Source of the DNA: Zygnema cylindricum
Lineage: Eukaryota > Streptophyta > Zygnematophyceae > Zygnematales > Zygnemataceae
Length of the DNA: 60,000 nucleotides
NCBI GenBank assembly: GCA_037447655.1
Contig: JBBHKE010000771.1
Location: forward strand, 678,243-738,242
Reading direction: 5' to 3'
Shown: positions 32,656 to 44,580 of the stretch, in pieces
Layout of the letters: each line of letters begins with the position of its first letter
Numbering within the stretch: the first letter of the stretch is position 1
The notes under the pieces: model-generated
Database searches by the model: none
Told to the model about the DNA's origin: nothing
The model's input: only the letters and a program-made list of their open reading frames with translations
Made by a program: the position numbers and the translations under genes

Positions 32656-32748
32656 TTGTTTCCTCAAGATCATCCGATTTTTTTTTTATTTATTATCTTT
32701 TGAATAATATTATGCCGTTTTTGGTCCATATCAATGGACATTATGCAG

Positions 32749-32943
32749 TTAAAATTGGTGCCGGTCAAACAATCGGATCACATCAACGAAGTAAAAGCGA
32801 TTGTGAAACGTTTTGTAATGCTACACTAGTAGGAGGACCTTGTGGAGGAGATGGTACTTGTTCCACTAGTATGGATGGAAAACCACACACATGTACATGT
32901 TATCAAGGATACGACAATCAGTTTAACAACTATAGCTGTACAC
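32749..32943 (+). CDS. EGF-like domain exon
   Basis: Acceptor TTATGCAG at 32741-32748 and donor GTACGT at 32944. The exon is 195 nt in phase 1-1, the classic symmetric phase of EGF modules. It encodes one EGF-like domain with spacing C-x8-C-x5-C-x10-C-x1-C-x12-C (GGDGTC, CTCYQGYDN), preceded by an extra CETFC pair. EGF domains are extracellular and in plants occur in wall-associated kinases and related receptors. The same-strand LRR exons upstream suggest, but do not prove, one gene. No signal peptide, membrane segment or kinase was found. Confidence 0.6.
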
Positions 32944-35038
32944 GTACGTCCTCTTCATCTTTTGACGACACAGCTGCCCATAACAAATTTTATTTGCCAG
33001 GATACTTTTACAAATTGCATTAATTTTTTCCTGTTAATCTCATTGCTTGGTGTTTACAAATAAAATCATATTGGAATTATGAATGCCTACATGATAGTAA
33101 ATGAAAACTTATTTTGCATTGCAGAAGATTCATCGTAAATAACCCTTGTCAGGTGGAAAATTATTTTTTTTTGCTTAGAATGTTCTCACAAAATTTTGTG
33201 ACGGCATAATCTGCACTTTATTGCACTCTAGTCGCTAAAACGATATTGACCAGAAATTGGAAAGTCGAAAATTGGAAGTCTTTTGATACAATAGTTTGCA
33301 GTATACTCACCAAGAATCGGAACATTTGCGTACTCTTTTGCCGAAGATGGTTGTTTTTTTTACGTATCAATATCTTCAACTCTACAAGTTGATGTCATTT
33401 CAAAAGAAGAAAAGCACCAAAAGAAAAAACAACGAAAAAGATGAAAGGGAATGAAAATTGATCAACATTTTGAGTAACATAAGCTTGAAACTCATTCAAA
33501 ATGAAACTGATACAACTAGTAGTTTGTCCTATTGAGAAAGATTCCTCTATCCCTATTTAAGTTTTCCTCTTCTTATTTTGTTCGTTTAAGAATATCCAGT
33601 CCTGTGGTGGCATTCTGTAGTTCTCTTAACTCTTTGTTTCCCCTTTTCGCTCACCATCACTGTGTTAGTGTTCGTCTCATCTCCCTTGTCATCGCTCGTC
33701 GGTCAGATCTTGACTCAATAATCGCTGGCTTGTTTTATTTTCACGATTTAAAATTTCAACTAGTTGGATCCATATTAACTGACTTGTGATATATTATATT
33801 TATCAATACTTTTGGTTCTCCACTATATGCATAGCCTATAGAGAACGAATTTAACAAAATTATATTTTTCTCTTTGATTGAATTAACACGATTTTACCTG
33901 AATCTGTGTATCTCTTGTGTCACTGTGTATCGTTTGTGTCACTACTCTCTACTATCGGAGATTGTGTCCTGTTGTCTACATGTAGATTGTGAAGATATTC
34001 ACTGATCTCCCAATTTTGTGGAGACTGACATTTTTGTCCTCTAGACAATCTCAAAGGATTTTTCAGCTATATCTCTTTATTTCTTTAAAATATTACGTGA
34101 TAAAAGAGTGGCGAAAGCAAAACTCTCTAATTATTTCATTTGTCAACTATTTTCAACTTACTTTTAGTTAGAACTAGTCGTGGACATGGTACCCCTGGTT
34201 TTAACTCTTGCCTGCCCACTGTATTCAAGAGCTCCGCGATGATATCTAAAAATTGGCTAAAATTTTTTTGGTAAAGAGTAGTCTTTAGGGATTTTGAAAC
34301 AATTTAGGGTTTTTTTCTAAATTTGGTATTTGATCGAATCATTTTATATCTCCTAAACATCGAATGTGATTCATCAGGCTGGGAAGCTCTAGCTAAGTGT
34401 ATGCAAAATTCAATTCAAAATTTTGGGGATGCGTTTTTCCAAAAAAAAAAACAAGTTATTTGATAGGGTTTCTGTGATCGCTGTTCAATATTTCCAAATA
34501 TGTCGTGAAGACATGTTTAAACATTATATTTTATATAAAGCACTTGACAAAGTGATATAGCTTTTGACTTAAGAATTATGTGCTATGGATAACACCTAAA
34601 AAGGTATTATTTGGACTGTACCCAACACCTCCACGGTCTTCCTCACTCTAAAGTTGACAAGTTTCACCTCCGTCGACACCACCCCTCCGACCGACAACGC
34701 TCAAACAACATTTATTGAAATCGTCTAAAGTATGTTTAGTTTGAAATCATCCAGGGTGTATTTCTTGTTAACTATATTAAACTAGTATATCAATAGAGCT
34801 ATCATACTTTATAAGACAATAATTTTCTTCTACAACGATTGCACAGGAACAACTAGGTATATCCACTCATTTGGTAAATGATGCTGAAATTAGAACAGTA
34901 AGGTTGATGTGACCTCGCCCTGTTAACAACATGAAAATTTTAAAGATGGCTAAATAGCAATGTTAACGTTGTTTCTCATACAAATTTGCTACGTATAATC
35001 AGCATATCCTCTTTAGCAAATAGCGTGACTTTGCCATT
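32944..35038. other. A/T-rich interval, no gene recognised
   Basis: The small frame at 33532-33789 is rich in Ser, Phe and Leu with no domain. Nothing else could be supported. Confidence 0.5.
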
Positions 35039-35760
35039 TGTTGTTTTTGAAAAGTTGGTTTCGTGCGTACTCGACATTTTGTGCGCACGCGACGTTTCGC
35101 GTGCGTAATATATTATCGAATGGATTTGCGGATTGGGGGAGTAAATGTACGAGTAAAATTAAAGGGACGTGAGGTAGTAATTGAGTGGCGCGGAATGCGT
35201 TAAGAAATGGACGGCGGATCGCGACGCGATCCGATGTGAAGTTTACGAAATATACGTCGCCGGTACGGAACATATTATTTGAACAAATGTAATTTATATG
35301 CGACAAGCGACGTTTATGAAAAATGACGTGTACTTTATTTGCCGCATTTATTGCAATGGACGCGGCTGCGGTACGGAAATGATTTCGGCTGTACGATTAT
35401 TATTTTAACAAGTGGACATGAATGACTAAATTCTCTTCGCGACGTCGTGGGATATTTGACGACTCGCGTGGATTTCGTTAAAAATTTATGACCACGTGGC
35501 GCGACATCGAGGGTGCCGAATTAGATCGACGGACGGCGGATATAGGCCGTCGATATTTTTCAAGTAGTAGAGACGCGAAATCGCGTCAATCACACGATGT
35601 TTATTTTGGACGTCCCGGATTGTTTGACGAAATTCGAGGAGTTCCATTGAGTGACTCAGCATGACTGAGCATACGATTTTGTAAGATTGTGTGTACTTTG
35701 TAAATGTTTACAACAATGGTTTGTCTTTATTTGTATTAGTTATTAGTGTAGATTTACTCT
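35039..35760 (+). mobile_element. Diverged LTR relic related to 19372-20140
   Basis: Starts TGTTGTTTTTGA and aligns in order with the LTR at 19372: GTACGAGTAAAATTAA, GAGTGGCGCGGAATGC, ATGGACGGCGGATC, AATCGCGTCAATCACACGAT and TTTGTCTT.ATTTGTATTA. Similarity fades after about 35760, and no primer site or second LTR was found. Confidence 0.7.
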
Positions 35761-37273
35761 TTTTGACATACCTCGAAGTATTCGGGTTTATTAACATTAA
35801 TAGAGGTAACTAGTAGATTGCGTACGGCTGGTATGCCTCCGTACACTCAGTAATGAGCTCGTGTATATTTGTAGGACTTAGTCATTTTTAGTCATAGGAA
35901 CTTTTGGACCAAAAACTGTTTTATGGTGTTTTTTGGTAATTTTATCTGAGGATTACTCTCAGATCTGTTGGCAGAATTATCTGAAATTCTGCATGTGTGT
36001 TCCTCTTTATATTTTTATTATTTTCACAGATTTGCAGGCCTATTGTGTGCCTGGTCTGTGTTTTACTTCATTGTGAAGTTAGTCTGTTTTATCAAAGTTC
36101 TGGCAGCTGTTTTTCTGCAGCTTTGACTAGATGATGTGATCGCTCTATTTATTATATTTGTCCGAAACTTTGTGAGGTTATTCCAAAGCCTAGATAATAT
36201 CTGTTAATATAGTTTCAGCTTGTTTTGTTATTTCTGTAGAATTCTGTGTTGATTCAAAGTAGGCTGTTTTTGGGTAGTCTGTGGTGCTTCCGAGGGTGAA
36301 TCCATGGCTAGAAATGGCTATGGACAACACCATTTTCCCAGAAAGAGAGCCAACACTAACCTCGATATATTTTGATACACGTATGCAATGGCTATGGACA
36401 ATGATCCCATCAAGCAATTGACCTGACTTTGCTATTTTCTTGAATGGGAAATCGGTAGGCTTAATTTATGAACATATCGTTCTAACTCATTTATAAATAT
36501 CAATGGTGAATTTTTAAAAGTGATGTATTTCAAAACATACCTTGTTCTCCCATCAATATAATATTTGTTCATGACAATGTAGCCTTAGACGCAAGAACAT
36601 TATGGACTTAATTATTCACACTTGCATTTCATATTCTTTAATTTGCAAGATGATTGCTTCTGGAAGAAATATTCCATATAAATGTTCAGTTGTGTATCTA
36701 CGCATCTTTTTATACAGAAAAATCAGCAGTTGGCTATCATTTCCATTTTTTTAGGGATGTAAAACATCTTGGCCATGTATTTGTTGTCCAAGCCTTCTAG
36801 AAAAAATGTAAGCTTTTGTAACTTATTTTTTACTTGAAGACCACTGTGAGTTAATTGTTAAGGATTCAGAAAATCGAACCACTGGATTTGATGACAATCT
36901 ATTGTCCGCGAAAAACAAGTACTTTTGCTACTTGAGTGCAAGATATTTGTACGCGAGAGATGTTAAAGCTCCCTCTTGGTTGGTAACGCTCAACTAGAAT
37001 TCGGACGACGTAAAAGTTGTGCAAGTGATCGAAGACCAAAACACATTCAGTATGTCAATATTGCTTGGACATGTTACACCATTAACTCCTATAAGCGTTA
37101 ATAAACTAATTAGTGCCGGTTTTCTTCTAGCCCTAAACTTGAAATAGTGTTAAAATTCCTCACATTGTAATTCATAATGCTAAATTGGTAAGTGTTTAAA
37201 TATCGTACAAGGTGCTTGGACTCGAATTAGAACTACGAACACCAAGCTAGATATTTCTTAGAGGCGATTCATG
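35761..37273. other. Gene-empty interval
   Basis: A short stretch at about 36385-36455 (LNGKSV before GTAGGC) could be a decayed exon but has no recognised domain. AATGGCTATGGACAA is repeated twice (36313, 36388). Confidence 0.4.
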
Positions 37274-37854
37274 TGTTAGTTTGGGACAATCACCGTAGCC
37301 GTGGCCTCAAGCTAAAGTAGTCGAATCCCAAACCTACACCACTAGGGTGGACCTTAGAGAATCACAGTGGTAGATTAGAGAAGGGAGAAGGTATAGATAG
37401 GTAGATTAGAGTGAGGCACGTTTAGACAACTTTGATTTGATTAATAAAATAGGATCCACAATACAAATGTACTTTGAACTTTCTACTTTTTATAAAGCTT
37501 AAATATCCTTCTAAGCACTAATCTTATCTATCTCAGAACAAAGGACTCATAATACATATCATTTCTGAATTTTGTATGATGAAATGTCTATGTGAGATAG
37601 ATAAGTTAATCCTTAAGAGGATAATTCAGCTTTATTAGAAGTAGAAAGTTCAAGGAATATTTATATTGTGGATCATATTGTATTAATCAAATCAAAACTG
37701 TATAAACCTGCCACTCTCTAATCGACCAATCTTTGCCTTCTCCCTTCTCTAATCTACCACTCTGATTCTTTAAGGTCCACCCTAGCGGTGTATGTTTGGG
37801 ACGCAACTACTTTAGCTTGAGGCAAAAGGCTACGGTGATTGTCCCAATCTAACA
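37274..37854. mobile_element. Foldback element / inverted LTR-end pair
   Basis: 581 bp whose halves are imperfect reverse complements, each about 280 bp. It starts TGTTAGTTTGGGACAATC and ends GATTGTCCCAATCTAACA; both arms contain GAGAAGGGAGAAGG or its complement and GGGTGGACCTTA/TAAGGTCCACCC. The right arm also equals the LTR end at 40175-40367, so it is built from two opposed LTR ends. Confidence 0.75.
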
Positions 37855-40155
37855 TACCTCCATCACGTCTTCCGTTGCTGTTTGCAGAAATTTCCCTTCC
37901 TCAAATGTAATCGCTTCGACTCGTGTGATCTCCATGTTCCCTTAAAGTGGAGACAACCTACGACCATTAGATTCTCTAGTATCTTGTAAGTTTCTCTTAA
38001 ACCTTATCTGATGCTCATTCATCTGATTTATTTTGCATTTCAAATTTTCCAATGCCTTTTTGATTGTGTTTGTAATTAGCCTGATTTTTCCTTTTTCCTC
38101 AGACTTTTCAACTAATTGTTCCATTTCGTATCCAGGTTCGGAGAATTTTCTTGGCGGTCAAGGATTATTCGTGATGATTTCTCCTGGATCTTCTCCCACT
38201 TTCCTCGTACTCCCGAATATAGTTTGGTAAATTCGGTTTCTATCGTCGGTAATTCCACTTTTTTTCTACATGATCTACATCTGAGGTGAGCTGTCTAGAG
38301 TAATCCATAGGTTTTGGCAGCCAAAAATGGTTAGAAAATCTATGTTTTCCCTATTTGCTCCCTAATTTATGGCAGTTTCCTTTAATTGTCTCATGGCAGT
38401 TTCCTTTAATTGCCTTCTGATCTTTGACTGTCCATGAATCTCTCACTTTTGCATTCTCGCCTGCACATTTTTCTCAAGTCTTTCTGTTGGGAGTTCTTTC
38501 TATTGGTGGAGCTCCTCTATGCGAGCAGGTGGTGGCGGAATTGGCCTTTCGCTAATTCTCTATCTTCTAATACTTCCAATGGCCAAATGGTAAGTTCCCA
38601 TTCATCCCTCTTTGAGTTGTCGTTCTACCAACATCGCGTCTATTGAAGTTCTTCTTTGTTTGACTTCCTTGCAACTGATTACTCTTTGACTTTTAACATT
38701 GTGGTTTTGTGAATGAGAGTCTCGTAAGCCACATAATGATGTCGACTATAACATATAACACTCTTTAGCTACAGGATTTTATCATTGTCTATTTGCGAGC
38801 ATTGTTCCCCTTCTATCTCAACTATTTAATAGGTGATTATATAGAGGCTCGGAGTTGTGGAAGCTTTCTTTGATTTTAATTTGGGCGACATTAAACTCCT
38901 TTGGCTTGCACATGTGGCTGTTTGCGACAATCTAATGAGAGCTCTACTCTTTTGATCGTTCTCCCACAACTTTGTATGTCTCTAATTCTTAATCTTTTTC
39001 TGATTTTGTGCATTGCCTCATGTTTTTTTTTCCCATGGTAAAATGCAACCTTCTGTTGTGCACTCTTGATTATCTCCCCTATGTCACTTTTAGCTATATG
39101 GATTCTAATGGGTTTGCTCTCATTTTGCAAATTCTTCCTAGTTTAGGACTTTCTGCCTTGGTGACCATGACACACGTCACACCTTATGTTGCCAAAAACT
39201 ATAGCACAGCGGCTACCTCTATTTCTAACATAGAACACTTTTTTCCAAGCCTTTTTGGTCTTTTCTAACTAGTGAGTGTTAGAACCTCTACTGATAAGCG
39301 TTTCTAAGCGGTTTTCAATTTGTGTCTGTTATGTCTTTTTGTGTTTTGATGTCTTTTGAAATTTTACTCTGAGCTCTATCATCATGTGAAATTTCTTTTT
39401 TTGATCTCAGACTCTATAGTTTTTTGTCAGTTTGGCTTTTTTCTACCATTTTGCTGCTTCCCTTACTTTCATACGTGATCTGTTCCCTATTTGACATACT
39501 CTCAAGATTTTCACTGACTTCGCTTGCCTTTCGTCGGTGACTTCACTTGCCTTTCGTCGGCTTGGCAGATCCGCATAATTTGATTTCGTAGAGGGCATTA
39601 TATCCCCGAAATAATTTCGTTATGGAGATAGAAATGGGGGAGGAGAGTTGCCCTCCTTTGTCGAATAGAGTTGCTCTTTGGCGCATGTCGCCTAATGACG
39701 ATCCTTTTCTTATGAGTTCGGTCTCCTCTCTTTGATTTCTCTCCCATTGTTGGACTGTTCATCATTCCACTAAGTGGATGATTGCCGTTAGTGATTACTC
39801 GTGAGTGTTTTCGATTTGAATTGTTTATCATTCCACTTAGTGGATGATTGTTTTTGGTGATTTCTTGTGAGTATTTTCGATCCGCTTTTTCTGTTGATCT
39901 GTTGCTGAGATCAACCTGTTGTTGGTGATGTTAGGTCTTTTGTCTATGCTTGGCTGTAGTTTCCAAATATGCACCCACCTAACTCGATTGGAGCCTTCGT
40001 CGTCTACTACTTTTTGTTTGCAATCTGCACATTTCTATTGGTAACCCCCTCCACCCATGTCAGTGACTAGCGCCATTTTGCTTCCGTTGAGTCCCGCGAT
40101 GCGTGTGCCCTCGTTTGATGTTGATTTTGGATATGTGGTATGCTTCTTCCGTACA
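37855..40155 (+). repeat. Left arm of a ~5.6 kb inverted repeat
   Basis: About 2.3 kb colinear with the reverse complement of 41205-43461. Parallel translated stretches show it: FSLIFPFSSDFSTN, RWWRN, VSSHSS, YMDSNGFALILQIL. These frames are broken and match no known protein. It begins TACCTCCATCAC directly after the foldback element. Confidence 0.85.
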
Positions 40156-40174
40156 ACGGATAGTTAGTTTCATT

Positions 40175-40367
40175 TGTACAGTGAATCCTATTTTATTAAT
40201 AAAATCACAGTTGTTTAAACTTGCCTCTTTTTTCTTTACCTATCTATGCCTTCTCCCTTCTCTAATTTAGCACTGTGATTCTCTAAGGTCCACCCTAGCA
40301 GTGTATGTTTGTGACGTGACTACTTTAGCCTTAGGCCACGGGCTACGGTGATTGTCCCAATCTAACA
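40175..40367 (+). mobile_element. LTR end fragment
   Basis: Last ~190 bp of an LTR also represented at 37640-37854. It ends CCCAATCTAACA and is followed by a half-tRNA primer site. Confidence 0.65.
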
Positions 40368-40382
40368 AGTTATAGGCCCACC
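40368..40382 (+). promoter_or_regulatory. Half-tRNA primer site (one mismatch)
   Basis: AGTTATAGGCCCACC, one change from the sites at 18301 and 23421, exactly at an LTR end. It is followed by ~0.8 kb without gag or pol motifs (40383-41204). Confidence 0.65.
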
Positions 40383-41146
40383 AATGTGTGGCTTTGGAGA
40401 GTTCAACCGTTTAGATTTACAGATTATAAGATATAGAGCCATAAAGGTATGCGAAATGAGGGGTCTAAGAATCGCGTCACTTGATGATGCGAAGTGAACT
40501 CTCACGAGTGCTACATCAGCAGCAAACCAAACAGAGGATTAGAAAGTGGTTGAAAATAATCGAGGCACAGAGACGAACAAAACATATCCTGCTCAACAAA
40601 GTCTACGAGGGACCAGTTCAAGTCTACGAGAGACGAGTTCACACAAGTGACACGGTCACATGAGACAATGAGGAGAGAGCATGCAAGTGAGGAGGGAGCA
40701 TGCAAGGATGACTAAGATGAAGACGAGCATAGAAGATGTCACGAAATGGAGCATCCCAAGCTCAAATCCACAAACATCGTACAAATTCAAGGAGGTAATT
40801 TTCTCAAGAATTAAACATGCTCATTACTCACATATTATCTCCTATGGGGCTACGACGCCTATCACACCATTACCTACCCACATCCTTCACACATTTCTAG
40901 CAACATAGTGTGCAACCACACTTACCATGTTTGTTCAAATGATCTACAAAATGGAAGAGCCAGGCGGCTAAGCACTCACAAGTCAAGACCAACTCTACAA
41001 GTCACATCGAGACATGGACTCCAACAGTTTTTAGTGTGCAAGAGCAAGTAGAGAAGGAGAAACAAAAGAGAGAGACAGGGTCAAAAATCGAATTTACTCT
41101 TATTGATTTTGTGAAACTTCTTTGAAAGAGAAAAGACACCTTTGTC

Positions 41147-41200
41147 ACTTCAATGAGGAGTGTCACTTCAATAAGGACTATCACTTCAATGAGGAGCGTC
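41147..41200 (+). repeat. Three 18-bp tandem repeats
   Basis: CACTTCAATGAGGAGTGT and two variants in a row. Confidence 0.75.
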
Positions 41201-41204
41201 ACAT

Positions 41205-43461
41205 CGCACTACGCAAAGAGCATACCACAGATCCAAAATCAGCAACAAACGAGGGCACAGGCATCGCAAGACTCAACGAAAGGAAAATCGGGCTCGTCAC
41301 CAGCATAAGCAAAGAGGATTACCAATAGAGATGTGCAGATCGCAGCCGAGACGTAGCATACGGAGAAAGCTCCAATCGGGTAGGGTGGGTGCGAATGAGG
41401 AAACTACAGTCAAGCATGGACAAAGGACTCAGCATCACCAACAACAAGTTGATCTTAGCAACAGATCAACAGAAAATGCGGATTGAAAACACTCACGAGA
41501 AATCACCAAAACCAATCACCTACTAAGTGGAATGATAAAAAGTGCAACAGAGGGAGGGAAAACAAGGAGAGGAGAAACAAGAAGAGGAGACAGAACTCAC
41601 AAGAAAATGATAGTCATCATTTGACATGCGCCAAAGAGCTGCTCCATTTGACAAAGAAGCGTTACTCTCGTACACCATTATCATCGCCACAAGTAGATTC
41701 CCGCGAGGATTAAAGGCCCTCAAGCAAATCAGATTGTACAGACCATTTGACAAAGGAGCACTAATCTCCTCCACCATTTCCATCTCCACAAGTAGATTCC
41801 CGCGGGGATTAAAGGCCCTCAAGCAAATCAGATTATGCAGACCTGCAACATCGACGAAAGGCAAGCAAGCAAAATCAGTAAACTCCTGAGAGTAAGTTAA
41901 ATAGGGGACACATCACGTACGAAAGCATGGCAAGCAGAAAAATGATAGAAAAAGTCAAATTGGCATAAAACTAGAGAGTCTGAGATCAAAATAGGAACTT
42001 TCACATAGTGATAGAGCTTTGAGTAAAATTTCAAAAGACATTAAAAAACAAAAAGACACAACAAACTCACAAACTGAAACAACTTAGAAACGCTAATCAG
42101 TAGGGGTTCCAATACTCACCAAGTAGAAAAGACCAAACGAGTTCGAGAATAAGTGTCTTATGTTAGAAACAAGGGTAGTCGAAACGCTACAGTTATCGGC
42201 GACATAAGGTGTAACCTGTGTCATGGTCACCAAGACAAAAATTCTAAAACTAAGAAGAATTTGCAAAATGAGAGCAAACCCATTAGAATCCATATAGCTA
42301 AGAGTGACATAGGGGAAAAAATCGAGAGTGCACAACAGAAAGTTAAATTTTACCATGGGCACAGAAAACAGGAGGGAATGCACAACATCAGAAAATGATT
42401 AAGAATCAGAGACATAGAAAGCAATGGGAGAACGATCATAAGAGTAAAGCTCTCATGAGATTTGTCGCAAACAACCACATGTGCAAGCCAAGAGAGTTCA
42501 ATGTCGCCCAAACACAAATCAAAGAAAGCTTCCACAGCTCTGAGTTTCCGTAGAATCACTTATCAAACAGCTAAGAGAGAAGGGCAACAATGCTTGCACA
42601 TACACAAGAATAAAAATCTTGTAGCAAAAGAGAGTTATATGTCAAAGTTGACATCATTATGTGGCTTACGAGACTCTCATTCACAAAACCACAAAGTTAA
42701 AAGTCAAAGAGTAATCCCTTGCAAGGAAGTCAAACAAACAAGAACTTTAATAGAGGCGATCAAAGTAGAACGACGACTCAAGGAGGGATGAATGGGAACT
42801 TACCATTCGGCAATTGGAAATGTCAAAAGAAAGGGAATCAACTAAAAGCCTATTCCGCCACCACCTGCTAGCACAGAGGAGCTTCACCAATAAAAGGAAC
42901 TCCCAACAGATAGACTCTAGAAAAATCTGCAACACAGAATGCAAAAGAGAGAGGGAGACATAGACAGTCAAAGATCAAAAGGGGATCAAAGGAAACTGCT
43001 ATAAATAAGAGAGCAGAAAGGGAAAACTTAGATTTTCTAACCAATGTTGGTTGCTAAAACCTATATATTACATCAGACAACTCACCTTACGTGCATATCA
43101 TGCTGAAAACAAGTGGAATTACTGAGGAAAGAAACCAACATTTCCAAGCTATATTCGGGAGTACGAGAAAACAGGGAGAAGATTCATAAGAAATCATCAC
43201 GAATAATTCCATACCGCTAAGAAAATTCTCCAAACGTGGATAAGAAATTGAACTGTTAGTCGAAAAGTCTGAGGAAAAAGGAAAAATCAGGCTGAATACA
43301 AACACAAGCAAAAGGGCTTTGGAAAATTCGAAATGCAAAACAATTCAGATGAACGAGCATCAGACAAGACTCCAAGGGAACATAGAGATCACGAAGTTCA
43401 AGCGATTACATTTTCGGGAAGGAAATTCTTGCAAACAGCAACAAAAGATGTGATGGAGGTA
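41205..43461 (-). repeat. Right arm of the inverted repeat
   Basis: Inverted partner of 37855-40155, ending GGAGGTA at 43461. The 1.05 kb spacer between the arms holds the LTR end and primer site. This arm contains a ~98-bp tandem duplication absent from the left arm. Confidence 0.85.
41643..41841 (+). repeat. ~98-bp tandem duplication in the right arm
   Basis: Two copies of a unit starting CCATTTGACAAAG and ending CAAGCAAATCAGATT, with a few differences. Confidence 0.75.
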
Positions 43462-44050
43462 AAAATCAGAACTCAAATGTCACACTTTTAGACCAAAGTC
43501 AGGCAAAAACCAAATGGATAGATGAAAGAGAGCGAGCTTTTCAGTGAATGCAAAGAAAACAAATTGTTTATCAAAAACTTCAGCATAAAACGGAGCACAT
43601 TATTGCTTGCCTAAACAAAAAATTATAAAAGTAAACAAGAGAAGACACATAGAGGGGAAATTCCGGAAAAAAGGAACGTCCGAGAGTGTCTCACCTTAAA
43701 ATGCACAGCAGATTCCCAGCAGGCGCCTTAGACCACTATCAAAAAGAGAGTCCTATGTATAGATTGCAATGGAAGTCGTGGTGAGTAGAAAGAGGAACGT
43801 GCTCCAAAAGTCAAAGAGGGGCTCCATCTTCACATTAGCAAGGGGGAAAGCCAACCAATAAATCTTCATTAGTGAAAAGATGTGGAGAAAAAGCAAGCTA
43901 AGTACGTCTAACTGTAGGAGTCAAACGAATACTGATGTAGTGCACACTATCAGTATATAAATAAGATAACGTTGTTCACCAATCCGGAAATCCTTATATA
44001 GGCGATGTGTCTGTCTTGGACGATGTGTCTGTCTTGGATTTTTTCCGTCA
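43462..44050. other. Interval between inverted repeat and minisatellite
   Basis: No gene. A 17-bp unit GATGTGTCTGTCTTGGA is present twice (about 44004-44038). Confidence 0.5.
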
Positions 44051-44054
44051 CACG

Positions 44055-44525
44055 CAGTACGGACGGCTGTACCGCGGGCACAATGAAGCGCTGCCGCCCG
44101 TCCCGTTACAGACCGCTGTACAGCTGGCGAAATTCTATGCTGCCCCCGTCGGTGTACAGACCGCAATACGGTTGGCGTAATGTTACGCTGCCGACCGTCG
44201 GTGTACAGACCGCGGTACGAATGGCGTAATGTTACGCTGCCAACTGTCGGTATACAGTTAGCCGTACGCTTGGCGTAATTATACGTTGCCAACCGTCGGT
44301 GTACAAACAACCGTAAGATTAGCGTAATGTGACGCTGCCAACCGTAGGTGTACAAACCGCTGTACGAATGGCGCAATGTTACGCTGCCAACCGTCGGTAT
44401 ACAGACAGTCGTACGGCTGGCATAATGCTACGCTGCCAACCGTCAGTGTACAGACCGCCGTACGGATGGTGTAATGTTACGCTGACAACCGTCGGTGTAC
44501 AGACCGCCGTACTGCTAGCGTTGTC
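44055..44525 (+). repeat. 49-bp minisatellite with a palindrome in each unit
   Basis: About nine diverged copies of a 49-bp unit: GTGTACAGACCGC..TACGG, then TGGCGTAATGTTACGC, then TGCC.ACCGTCG. Most units contain the perfect inverted repeat GCGTAA-TG-TTACGC. Frames across it are repeat artefacts. Isolated relatives lie at about 44529-44580, 45098-45165 and 45485-45570. Confidence 0.85.
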
Positions 44526-44580
44526 GTGTGTCGCGGTATAGACCGCCGTAGGACTGGCACAATGTACACCGCGAATCGTT

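Noticed and set aside
32248-32700. Long Arg/Lys/Glu-rich frames
   Set aside because: By-products of the purine-rich tract. Only the downstream EGF-like part has domain evidence.
41147-41200. Short repeats considered as a CRISPR-like array
   Set aside because: Three contiguous 18-bp units without spacers, in plant nuclear DNA.
38033-43338. Pairs of similar hydrophobic frames in the 38-43 kb inverted repeat, possible membrane proteins
   Set aside because: Similarity is explained by the inverted DNA repeat; the frames are short, broken and flanked by non-coding sequence that is equally conserved.
44005-44541. Repetitive protein frames in the minisatellite
   Set aside because: 49 is not a multiple of three, so units change frame; the periodic protein is an artefact.
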